NCBI GenBank assembly: GCA_030834835.1
Contig: JAUQXD010001171.1
Location: 1 to 8,963 of the forward strand
Direction of reading: 5' to 3'
Source of the DNA: Thermoflexales bacterium
GTDB taxonomy: Bacteria > Chloroflexota > Anaerolineae > Fen-1058
DNA length: 8,963 nt
Part shown: positions 1 to 7,000 of the stretch, piece by piece
How the letters are laid out: each line of letters begins with the position of its first letter
Position numbering within the stretch: position 1 is the first letter of the stretch
Program-made: the position numbers and the translations under genes
The notes under the pieces: generated by a model
Told to the model about the DNA's origin: nothing
Database searches by the model: none
The model's input: only the letters and a program-made list of their open reading frames with translations

Positions 1-271
1 CAGCACCAGCCCGATCGGGATGCAGTACGCTGCCGAGATTACACAGCCCACACCGGAAGGCACGTCGAACGGCCTCATCCAACTCTTCGGGCAGGCGTCC
101 GTCGTTTTCGTCTACATCATGGAAGCGCTGAAAAGCGCCGATGGCTCCTTCACGCCATCGCTGCTGATGGCGGTCGGGTTGTTGATCATCAGCGCGGTGA
201 TCATCACGCAACTGAAAGACCCGCAGCCGCGTGGTCTGGAATCAACTGTCTTGCCCGGCGGCGGCAGTTGA
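1..271 (+). CDS. MFS transporter, C-terminal end (5'-truncated), SLC49/FLVCR-like
   Basis: Only the last 89 residues are in the window; the reading frame is open from base 2 and stops with TGA at 269-271. The fragment begins with S-T-S-P-I-G-M, then an A-A-E-I-T-x-P-x-x-E-G-T-S-N-G-L stretch, then two hydrophobic helices (fragment residues about 23-42 and 50-71) and a short polar tail ending in G-G-G-S. The order 'P-x-G, A-E-I-T, P, E-G-T-S, G-L, Q' just before helix 11 is what I recall from the FLVCR/SLC49 group of major facilitator carriers, so these would be helices 11 and 12 of a 12-helix inner-membrane transporter. The substrate cannot be read from this fragment; haem or choline transport, known for animal relatives, should not be transferred. 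The in-frame ATG at 20 is internal, not a start. MFS membership is fairly secure, the subgroup less so. Confidence 0.62.
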   Translation, partial: STSPIGMQYAAEITQPTPEGTSNGLIQLFGQASVVFVYIMEALKSADGSFTPSLLMAVGLLIISAVIITQLKDPQPRGLESTVLPGGGS

Positions 272-341
272 CCAGCTAACCGCCCAGGATTGACCGTCTC
301 AACGCGAGCTGAATGACCGCTCGCCCCTCGAACGCGTGACC
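269..341 (+). repeat. Four TGACC words at 22-23 bp spacing
   Basis: TGACC occurs at 269-273, 291-295, 314-318 and 337-341, giving start-to-start steps of 22, 23 and 23 bp. The first copy overlaps the TGA stop of the transporter. Bases around the five-base core are not conserved, so this may be an array of half-sites on roughly one DNA face or a chance run. Confidence 0.3.
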
Positions 342-477
342 CTGTGGTTACGCCCTCTCTGCGACGCGAGCCGTTGCCGCCTGCTGAGCCGCAGCCTTCA
401 TGCGCCGCCGCCATGCGAACGCTTTCGCCATGCGCGCCCCGCGCACAGGGCGGACAAGATGTGTCAGGCATCCAGAT

Positions 478-490
478 TGACCATTGGTCA
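478..490. promoter_or_regulatory. 13-bp palindrome TGACCA-T-TGGTCA, possible operator
   Basis: This is a perfect 6+1+6 inverted repeat of the TGACC word that recurs through this gap. It lies about 194 bp upstream of the propeller gene start. It is typical in size for a dimeric repressor or activator half-site pair, but no regulator can be named. Confidence 0.3.
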
Positions 491-581
491 CAGGTTAGAA
501 GACCATATATCGAGAATGGCTGTTCTGTGGTTGCCCCGCCTGCCGTTCCGATCTGACCGCGCGTAATCGTCAATGCCCCGG

Positions 582-593
582 TGACATTTGTCA
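582..593. promoter_or_regulatory. 12-bp palindrome TGACA-TT-TGTCA, possible operator
   Basis: This is a perfect 5+2+5 inverted repeat built on the same TGAC core as the palindrome at 478-490, 104 bp further upstream. It lies about 90 bp before the propeller gene start and about 47 bp upstream of the TATAAA box. A regulatory role is inferred from position and symmetry only. Confidence 0.28.
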
Positions 594-619
594 TGCCAGG
601 ATCAGGAGCATCGAACCGA

Positions 620-656
620 TGACGCATCATTACATCAGCTATAAAGTTGACGCATC
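620..656 (+). promoter_or_regulatory. Candidate promoter region: TATAAA box flanked by TGACGCATC direct repeats
   Basis: TATAAA at 640-645 is a reasonable -10 element for the propeller gene, 38 bp before its start codon, but no good -35 lies 16-18 bp upstream. Two identical 9-mers TGACGCATC (620-628 and 648-656) bracket it. The upstream copy also sits in a GATG-ACG-CATC inverted repeat (618-628). The arrangement suits a promoter needing an activator, or one blocked by a repressor; this is inference. Confidence 0.35.
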
Positions 657-667
657 TGTTGATTTAC

Positions 668-672
668 GGAGG
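668..672 (+). promoter_or_regulatory. Shine-Dalgarno GGAGG for the propeller gene
   Basis: GGAGG lies 11 nt upstream of the ATG at 684. This is slightly long but workable spacing, and it supports ATG 684 as the start. Confidence 0.7.
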
Positions 673-683
673 GATTTACCATC

Positions 684-3600
684 ATGTCAGTTCGCTCGAC
701 CTTTGTGCGCAGTTTCATAGTTGTTGCCGTCATCACGTTGATCAGTTCGGCGTTCGCGTTGCTGATAACGCACCCGGCCGCAGCTACGCTGCCGCCACCG
801 CCGCATCGCGCAAACGATCTGGAGCGTCTGCCACGCCTGCCCGACGCGCTCACGCCTGACACAGACGCGCAGTCGGTGCAGGCGGTCAATGTCTCGCCGT
901 GGTACCGGGTCGCGTTCCAATCGGCGCGCGACGATAACTGGGAGATCTATTTTGGCAATGACGATGGCAGCGGCCAAACGCGCCTGACTTATCACGGCGA
1001 TTCCGACATTCAGCCGCGGCTCAATCGAGGCGCCACGCGGATCGTGTTTGCCTCACGGCGCAGCGGCAACTACGACATCTATACGATGAATGTCGACGGC
1101 AGCGGTGTGACTCGCCTCACTACCAGCAGCGGCGATGATCTCTTGCCGTACTGGTCGCCTGACGGCAGCCGCATCGTGTTTCAATCCACGCGCGACGGGC
1201 AGGCCGAAGTTTATGTGATGAATGCGAACGGCAGCGGCCAGACCCGGCTAACCTTTAACAGCGACTACGACGGCGAAGCAGCCTGGTCGCCCGATGGAAC
1301 CCGTATCGTCTTCGTCTCAAAACGCACGTCCGGCACGACTGACTACTGGCTGTGGACCATGAACGCAGACGGCAGCAACCAACAGCTGCTGGCCAATCAA
1401 CCCTACTGCGGGCATCCCGTGTGGTCGCCCAGCGGTACCAGGATCGCTTATGATGCGTCCGGGGGAGACTACTGGCAGAACTTGTGGATCGTCAACGCCG
1501 ACAGCAGTAATGCACATCAGGTCTTCGACGAATACGGACAGATGGATACGTGGGCGGGCAGCTGGTCGCCCAACGAACAGTACATCGCCATCACGCGCAT
1601 CTACTATACCTATTACCAGGGCCAATTGTATTGGACTGAAGCCTACGTGGATGGGTTCGATCCCGTCATGGGCTTTACCGTTCGACTCAGCCCATCCAAC
1701 GCAGACTGGCGACCCGACTGGCAGAGCCTCGACATCACGCCGCCGACCGCCAGTCTGGGCGTACCCGCCGCACCGGCCCGCAGCCCCATCGGCGTGACGT
1801 GGTCGGCCACGGATGCTCAATCGGGCGTGGGCACGTACGATGTGCAAGTCAGGGAAGGCGCGGGTGGATCGTGGACCGACTGGCAGTCGGCAACAACGGC
1901 GACATCGGCTCAATACGCCGGCATAGGCGGGCACACGTATTACTTCCGGGTCCGGGCGCGCGATCAGGCCGGCAACGTGGCGGCGTGGTCAGCTGCGCCT
2001 CAGGCCAACACGACAGTCGAAGCGCTGCCGCCGACGAGCAGTGTCGGCGCCCTGCCCGCCTTTGTCAAGAATCAAGTTACTCTACAGTGGAACGGCTCCG
2101 ATCCGGGTGGCTCAGGCATCGAGACATACGACGTGCAGTATCGCGATGGTGTCAACGGTGCCTGGACCGGCTGGCTGACGGGCACGCTGAATCTGACCGC
2201 CGCCTTTTCCGGCGAGAGCGGGCACACTTATTTCTTCCGCGCACGCGCCATCGATAAGGCCCAGAATCTGGAGGGCTGGCCGGCTGGCGACGGCGACGCC
2301 TCAACGCAGTTCTATGTGTGGGCGATCAGCGGGCTGGCGAAGGACAACACCGGCACGCCGGTATCGGGGATTACGGTCGCGACGCAGCCGGTTGCGCAAG
2401 CCACTTTCACCGATGATCCTGACGGTCTGTTCACTGCCTATGTTGTAACTGACTCAATGATCTACACGACAACCTGGAGCAAGTCTGGCTATGGCGGCTT
2501 GCCACCTACGCCGTTTGAAGGCGGCACTTCCCAACCACCTAACCCGCAACAGGGCGTGTTGCCCGCTCAAGACAACGGCGGCCCAGCATTTGTAACCGTC
2601 TCCAATCTGACTCCCGGCCAGCGCTATCGTGTGATTGTTAAAGGCACGTGGGAATACACTTACGGCGTGCTAATTGATGCCCAATGGGCCCGGCATCCAT
2701 CATGTGCCGTACCGACTGACTTCTGTTACTACTCGCCCAATGTCGGGTTCAATGGCGTATACCGAGCGGCGCAGACCGGCCAGACCATGGTCGATCCCAA
2801 TCACGAATACACTTACAGCTGGCTGGCCGACAGTCCAACTTTGCAGCTGAATCTCGGCGATAGCCAGTACTGGGACAATTCTGGCGCGTTGACGTTTGAG
2901 ATTTTCCCGGAAGATCAAGATCGTCTGGATCAGACCGTCTTCCTGCCGCCAGCCGATAACGTCGTGCTTAACGGTGATTTTGAAGCCCCCGCCGTTGACG
3001 CCTGGCTCATGCAGGGTGCCATCACGCCGACCCTTGCCAACTCGTTCGGCCATACCGGTCAGCACAGTCTGCAACTAGGCTCGGCCAGCGTGCTTGAAGC
3101 GGGCGATTCGGCTGCGACTCAGGTCGTCACTTTGACACCGGAGATGAGCGCGCCGGTTCTATCGTTCTTGATTCAACCGCGTGAGATCAGTTCAACGCTG
3201 GTCTTCAATCAAGGCCGGGGCAAATCAATTGACCGCGCTGCCGCCGACGACCGACTGTTTTCAGTTCAGCTGCTCGACGCACTTACAACGACAACGCTTT
3301 ACTCGGCCACTCTGACCGCCCAAGATTGGACCCACCATTGGTTCGATCTCTCGCCATGGGCGGGGCAGCTGATCACACTTACATTCAGCACGACTCAAGT
3401 GGCAGGCGCGTCGGCCCCGGTCATCTACCTCGACGAAATCTCGGTCGGTTCGGCGATGCCCGACGTCTGGGTACAGGCTGGCGCGCCCACCACTGGTCTG
3501 CGCGCCACGTCGATCGTTTATCAACTCACCCTGGGCAATCAGGGCGGCGCACCGGCCAATGGCGTGATGGTGACCGCCACGCTGCCGGCCGACGTGACGT

Positions 3601-3857
3601 TCGTCGACGCCAGCCTGCCGCCCGTGTCCGCTTCGCCCGTACTGACGTGGAACCTGGGCGACTTCACGGGGAAGAGCACGCCGGTCGCGCTGTTGATCAC
3701 GGCCACAATCGCGGCGACGGCAACTAACTTCAGCACGCTCACCGCTGATTTTGAGATCGGAACCACGACTGGCGAACTCGAACGGGCCAACAATGTCGCA
3801 CGGGCTGACACCTTTGTCGGGCTGAAAGTGTTCCTGCCAGTCATGCAACGTCAGTAA
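684..3857 (+). CDS. Secreted multidomain protein: TolB-like beta-propeller, two Fn3, lectin/CBM-like and DUF11 domains
   Basis: A 1057-residue exported protein. Residues 1-34 form a Sec signal peptide: R-S-T-F-V-R, a hydrophobic core about 11-28, then P-A-A-A before a proline-rich mature start. A TolB/PD40 propeller follows with six blades beginning near residues 73, 118, 162, 206, 252 and 298 (period 44-46). Each has [RI]-[VI]-[VA]-F-x-S, then a (D/N)-G-S-type loop, L-T and W-S-P-D-G. Two Fn3 domains lie at about 352-446 and 448-545, sharing T-Y-D-V-Q and G-H-T-Y-[YF]-F-R. Next come a carboxypeptidase-regulatory-like segment (546-605), a lectin-like beta-sandwich (about 632-742), a CBM4/9-like jelly roll opening with N-G-D-F-E (756-922), a DUF11 domain (924-1045) and a tail ending F-L-P-V-M-Q-R-Q. 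Only three cysteines occur (242, 674, 681); the last two could pair. There is no catalytic motif, so a surface adhesin or glycan-binding role is inferred. Domain order is well supported; function is unknown. Confidence 0.85.
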   Translation: MSVRSTFVRSFIVVAVITLISSAFALLITHPAAATLPPPPHRANDLERLPRLPDALTPDTDAQSVQAVNVSPWYRVAFQSARDDNWEIYFGNDDGSGQTRLTYHGDSDIQPRLNRGATRIVFASRRSGNYDIYTMNVDGSGVTRLTTSSGDDLLPYWSPDGSRIVFQSTRDGQAEVYVMNANGSGQTRLTFNSDYDGEAAWSPDGTRIVFVSKRTSGTTDYWLWTMNADGSNQQLLANQPYCGHPVWSPSGTRIAYDASGGDYWQNLWIVNADSSNAHQVFDEYGQMDTWAGSWSPNEQYIAITRIYYTYYQGQLYWTEAYVDGFDPVMGFTVRLSPSNADWRPDWQSLDITPPTASLGVPAAPARSPIGVTWSATDAQSGVGTYDVQVREGAGGSWTDWQSATTATSAQYAGIGGHTYYFRVRARDQAGNVAAWSAAPQANTTVEALPPTSSVGALPAFVKNQVTLQWNGSDPGGSGIETYDVQYRDGVNGAWTGWLTGTLNLTAAFSGESGHTYFFRARAIDKAQNLEGWPAGDGDASTQFYVWAISGLAKDNTGTPVSGITVATQPVAQATFTDDPDGLFTAYVVTDSMIYTTTWSKSGYGGLPPTPFEGGTSQPPNPQQGVLPAQDNGGPAFVTVSNLTPGQRYRVIVKGTWEYTYGVLIDAQWARHPSCAVPTDFCYYSPNVGFNGVYRAAQTGQTMVDPNHEYTYSWLADSPTLQLNLGDSQYWDNSGALTFEIFPEDQDRLDQTVFLPPADNVVLNGDFEAPAVDAWLMQGAITPTLANSFGHTGQHSLQLGSASVLEAGDSAATQVVTLTPEMSAPVLSFLIQPREISSTLVFNQGRGKSIDRAAADDRLFSVQLLDALTTTTLYSATLTAQDWTHHWFDLSPWAGQLITLTFSTTQVAGASAPVIYLDEISVGSAMPDVWVQAGAPTTGLRATSIVYQLTLGNQGGAPANGVMVTATLPADVTFVDASLPPVSASPVLTWNLGDFTGKSTPVALLITATIAATATNFSTLTADFEIGTTTGELERANNVARADTFVGLKVFLPVMQRQ
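2577..2909 (+). other. Lectin-like beta-sandwich domain within the propeller protein (tentative)
   Basis: Residues about 632-742 run V-T-V-S-N-L-T-P-G-Q-R-Y-R-V, later G-T-W-E-Y-T-Y-G and D-A-Q-W-A, and close with Y-W-D-N-S-G-A-L-T-F-E-I. The G-x-x-[YV]-x-V opening and the Y-x-[DN]-N-S-G-x-[FL] closing strand resemble the LecA/PA-IL fold, where the equivalent N-N-S-G loop binds calcium and galactose. The match is by eye; the middle, with C674 and C681, is not aligned with confidence. Confidence 0.3.
2949..3449 (+). other. CBM4/9-like jelly-roll domain within the propeller protein
   Basis: Residues about 756-922 begin N-V-V-L-N-G-D-F-E, then W-L-M-Q-G, then G-H-T-G-Q-H-S-L-Q-L-G, and end I-Y-L-D-E-I-S-V. 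The 'N-G-D-F-E ... G-x-x-S-L-x-L ... x-D-[ND/E]-[IV]-x-[VL]' signature is typical of carbohydrate-binding-module-like jelly rolls in secreted bacterial proteins. Sugar binding itself is not shown. Confidence 0.55.
3825..3854 (+). other. C-terminal K-V-F-L-P-V-M-Q-R-Q tag
   Basis: After the DUF11 domain the protein ends with a short hydrophobic stretch and a terminal basic residue (residues 1048-1057). From memory, many exported Chloroflexota proteins end in a comparable '[VIL]-[YF]-L-P-[LV]-[hydrophobic]-x-R' peptide. It is too short for a membrane anchor and lacks LPxTG. A sorting role is inferred. Confidence 0.4.
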
Positions 3858-3886
3858 CTCCGTTCGATTTTCACCAGTTTATCAAC

Positions 3887-3917
3887 AAAAAAGCCCGCTC
3901 ACTCCGAGTGGGCTTTT
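3887..3917 (+). terminator. Intrinsic terminator after the propeller gene
   Basis: AGCCCGCTC (3892-3900) pairs with GAGTGGGCT (3906-3914) through nine pairs including one G-U, with a five-base loop ACTCC, followed by TTTT (3914-3917). A run of A residues upstream lengthens the stem with A-T pairs and gives weak potential for termination on the opposite strand. It starts about 30 bp after the TAA stop. Confidence 0.88.
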
Positions 3918-3919
3918 GA

Positions 3920-3947
3920 TTTACAACCGTCAATTCCGCAGTATACT
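3920..3947 (+). promoter_or_regulatory. Sigma70-type promoter for the A2M gene
   Basis: TTTACA (3920-3925) and TATACT (3942-3947) each match the consensus -35 and -10 boxes at five of six positions, with a 16-bp spacer. Transcription would start near 3953-3955, leaving a leader of about 70 nt before the ATG at 4024. The -35 box begins two bases after the preceding terminator's T-run, so the A2M gene has an insulated transcription unit. Confidence 0.65.
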
Positions 3948-3980
3948 GAAAGCGGAACTCTCGCCAGCTGTGTTGCGTCC

Positions 3981-4011
3981 TGTGAGTGACATCGCTCGCT
4001 ACTCACACTCA
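3981..4011 (+). promoter_or_regulatory. Leader hairpin next to the A2M Shine-Dalgarno site
   Basis: TGTGAGT (3981-3987) is exactly complementary to ACTCACA (4001-4007) across a 13-base loop. The same left arm can instead pair as TGAGTG (3983-3988) with CACTCA (4006-4011), which reaches the first base of the AGGAGG site. Two exclusive registers beside the ribosome site could tune translation; no known riboswitch class is recognised. Confidence 0.35.
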
Positions 4012-4016
4012 GGAGG
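4011..4016 (+). promoter_or_regulatory. Shine-Dalgarno AGGAGG deciding the A2M start
   Basis: A perfect AGGAGG lies 7 nt before ATG 4024. This fixes the start there rather than at the in-frame TTG at 3916, which lies inside the upstream terminator and promoter. Confidence 0.88.
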
Positions 4017-4023
4017 TTCGCCC

Positions 4024-7000
4024 ATGTCCCGCTCGTCACGCGTCAAATGGCTGTCGTTCGCTGCGATCGTCATCCTCGTCGTCGCCACCATCTATATCAG
4101 CAATCTGCCGAGTTCGCTCGCCCAGCACGATACCATCGTGCTGGGCGAAAGTCGTTTTCCGCCCGGCGGTCAGGCCGCGCTGCGCGTGCTGGTGCGCGAT
4201 CATCGCGATGCCCAACCCGTGCCCGACGCGCAGTTCACCGTCTCGCTGCAAGCGGGCGACGCGGCACCGCAAGCCGTGTACACCGGCACCACCGATGCCG
4301 CCGGCAGCGCCGTCGTGGCTTTTGATCTGCCCGATGATGTTCCGCCCGATCACAACCTGATCGTCGAAACGCGGTCGTCGCTGGGGACCGATCGAGTGGT
4401 GCAGCCGATCAAGATCGAGCGCGCCTATCGGCTATTGCTCACCACCGATAAACCGATCTATCAACCGGGCCAGATCATCCATCTGCGCGCGCTGGTGCTC
4501 AGCACCTCCGACCGGACTCCGGCTGCTAATCAGTCGATCGAGTTCGTCATCGCCGACGGCAAGGGCAACAAGGTCCTCCGCCAGACCACGACCACCTCCG
4601 AATATGGCGTAGCCTCCACCGATTTTCAACTCGCCACTGAGGTGAACACGGGCAACTACAACCTGACGGTTCAACTCGGCGACACCTCGTCAGAGAAGAC
4701 CGTGGAAGTAAAGCCGTATGTGCTGCCCAAATTCGAGATAGCCATCACCACCGATCGCACTTTCTATCAACCGGGCCAGTTGCTGCGCGGCACGTTGAAC
4801 GCCAACTACTTTTTCGGCAAGCCTGTGAATAAGGCACAAGTCACGCTGGAAGGCTACACTTTCGACGTCGAGCGCACTATCGTCGCCAGCCTGAAGGGCC
4901 AGACCGACGCGCGTGGCAACTTTGATTTCGCGCTGGACTTGCCCGACTTCATCGCGGGCAGCGATCTGGACGGCGGACAGGGCCGCTTCTATGTGCAGGC
5001 CGCCGTGATCGATCAGGCGCAGCACACCGAAGTATCCAACCTGTCCGTGCCCATGACGCAAGACGCAGTGGTGATTCGCGTGGTGCCGGAGAGCGGTCAA
5101 CTGCGTCAAGACGTTGAGAACATCCTGTACGTGATGACCAGCCTGCCCGATGGCACACCCGTCGAGGCGGATGTCACGCTGTCCATGCCGTATATCGAAC
5201 GCACATTGACCGCCCGCACCGATCGCTACGGATTGGCCGAAGTGCGCTTCACGCCGCAAAACACCTATCAGCAGATCGACGTGTCGGCGCAGACCGTCAA
5301 CGGCGATCGCGCCACGCGCCGCTTCGATTTTCGGGGCGACTATTACTGGACGTCCGATGTTCTGCTGCGGCCCGACAAGCCCATCTACACCGTGGGCGAG
5401 TCGATGCAGCTGGACTTCTTCTCCGCGCAGACCAGCGGCATGCTGTATCTGGATATCGTGCGCGACGGGCAAACCGCCGGCCTGCGCACCGTGCCGATGG
5501 AGGGCGGTCGCGGCGCGATCGTCGTCGATCTCACGCCCGACCTGTACGGCACGCTGGAACTGCACGCCTATCGCGTCGATACCTATGGCCGCCTCGTCCG
5601 CGACACGCGCCTCGTCGTCGTCAACGCCGCGACAGATCTCTCGGTCGCCATGAAAGCCGATCGGGCTGTGTACCGACCGGGCGATCAGGCTGCGTTGGAT
5701 CTGGCCGTCACCGGCGTCGATGGTGTCGGCGCACCATCGGCCATCGGCCTCGCCATCGTCGATGAATCCGTCTTCGCCCTTGCGGAACAAGACCCCGGTT
5801 TTGCGCGCCTGTACTTCCTGCTGGAACAAGAATTGCTGGAGCCGAAATACGAACTGCATGGCTTCAGTCTGGTGCGCACGCTGGACGCACCCGCCACGCG
5901 CGAACAGCCGATCTTCGAAGCGCAAACCATGGCCGCCTCGGCCGCGCTGGCCGAAGCGCTCACACAGCGCAGCGGCCTCAGCCTGGCTGTCAACACCCAT
6001 CAGGAACTGGAGCAGCGGGTGCGTCAGACGCAATCGGCGTACTTTGGCGTGATGAGCAAGGGCTTGTTCGCGGTGTCCATCGTCATGGCCGGCGCGATCG
6101 TGTGGAACGGCGGCGTGTGGCTGCATCGCCGCAAGCGGCTGGGCTTGAGCGTCTTGTTCGTCGTCATCAGCGGCGTGATGTTCTATGCCGCGCTGAATTC
6201 AAGAAACTACAGCCTGGTGAATACGCTGGAGATCGGGTTGCTGTTCTCCGTCCCCATCGGCCTGATCGCGCTGATCGTGCTGGCCGCGCGCCATAAAGAC
6301 CGCAACTTGCGCCGCGCCGTGCAGTTGCTGGCGTTGTACGTGTGTCTGGTGATCGTGCTCGTTTTTGTCTCGTTCCGCGGCGGCAGTTCGTCGTACGACA
6401 TTGAATGGCTGGGAACCTTTGCGCTGGGTCTGGTCGTGTTGATGTTCTTCATGCTGCTGGTGGGCGCGCTGACCGGCGGCTGCTGCCCACAGGCGATGAG
6501 TCTATTGCTGATCTTTGTGCTGATTCTGTCGTCGGGCTGCGCGGGTATGGCAATGCCGGCGACGCCAGCTGCCATGCAGCAAACGGCTCTCGTCGCGGAG
6601 AAACAGGCTGCAGCCGGGACGGCCCCTGCCCCGACAGATCAGCCTCGCTTGCGACAGTTCTTCCCCGAAACGCTGTTGTGGCTGCCCGACGCCGTGACGG
6701 ATGCCAACGGCCAATTGCACCTCGACGTGCCCATCGCCGACAACATCACCACGTGGCGCATGACGGCGCTCGCTTCTACGCGCGACGGGCGACTGGGCAC
6801 GGCCACCGGCAGTCTGCGCGTCTTCCAGGATTTCTTTATCGATCTCGATCTACCCGTGGCGCTGACCGTGGGCGATGAAGTGTCGATCCCGATCGGGGTG
6901 TTCAACTATTTGCCGCAAGCGCAAACCGTCCGATTGGAACTCGCGCCCGCCGATTGGTTTGAGCTGCTCGACGAGCCGATCCAATCACTGGACATCGCCG

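Larger units (their letters stand above)
272..683. other. Non-coding intergenic region with recurring TGAC words
   Basis: This 412-base gap separates the transporter end from the secreted propeller gene. I see no RNA gene and no convincing ORF: the short frames at 336-566 lack a ribosome site and have arginine-rich, shadow-like composition. There is no strong terminator after the transporter; a GCGAGC/GCTCGC hairpin (304-309/319-324) has no T-run. By my reading TGAC occurs nine times on the + strand (269, 291, 314, 337, 478, 554, 582, 620, 648), against about 1.5 expected for a random 4-mer, and its complement GTCA occurs about four more times. This suggests binding sites, but that is inference. 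Confidence 0.6.

Noticed and set aside
304..324. GCGAGC/GCTCGC hairpin as a terminator for the transporter gene
   Set aside because: Only six pairs with a nine-base loop and no T-run after it; too weak to call.
336..566. Two short overlapping + strand frames in the gap (76 and 70 codons)
   Set aside because: No ribosome site, no hydrophobic or domain signature, arginine-rich composition; treated as non-coding.
112..630. 172-codon minus-strand frame across the gap upstream of the propeller gene
   Set aside because: It runs antisense into the transporter end, with glycine/arginine-rich random composition and no family resemblance.
684..1750. Propeller region as a true TolB of the Tol-Pal system
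   Set aside because: The PD40 blades match only the repeat family. There is no TolB N-terminal domain, the protein continues into Fn3 and DUF11 domains, and no tol or pal genes are present.
3916..4023. Upstream in-frame TTG start adding 36 residues to the A2M protein
   Set aside because: It overlaps the preceding terminator, has no ribosome site, and would bury the signal peptide. ATG 4024 has AGGAGG at ideal spacing.
4690..6126. 478-codon open frame on the minus strand opposite the macroglobulin half
   Set aside because: No recognisable motif, antisense to clear MG domains, with typical shadow composition (rich in H, Q, R, G).
6061..6555. Membrane stretch as the product of a frameshift or misassembled neighbouring gene
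   Set aside because: The frame is open and codon use is smooth through both junctions. Charge pattern gives a consistent even-span topology that leaves both ectodomain halves outside.
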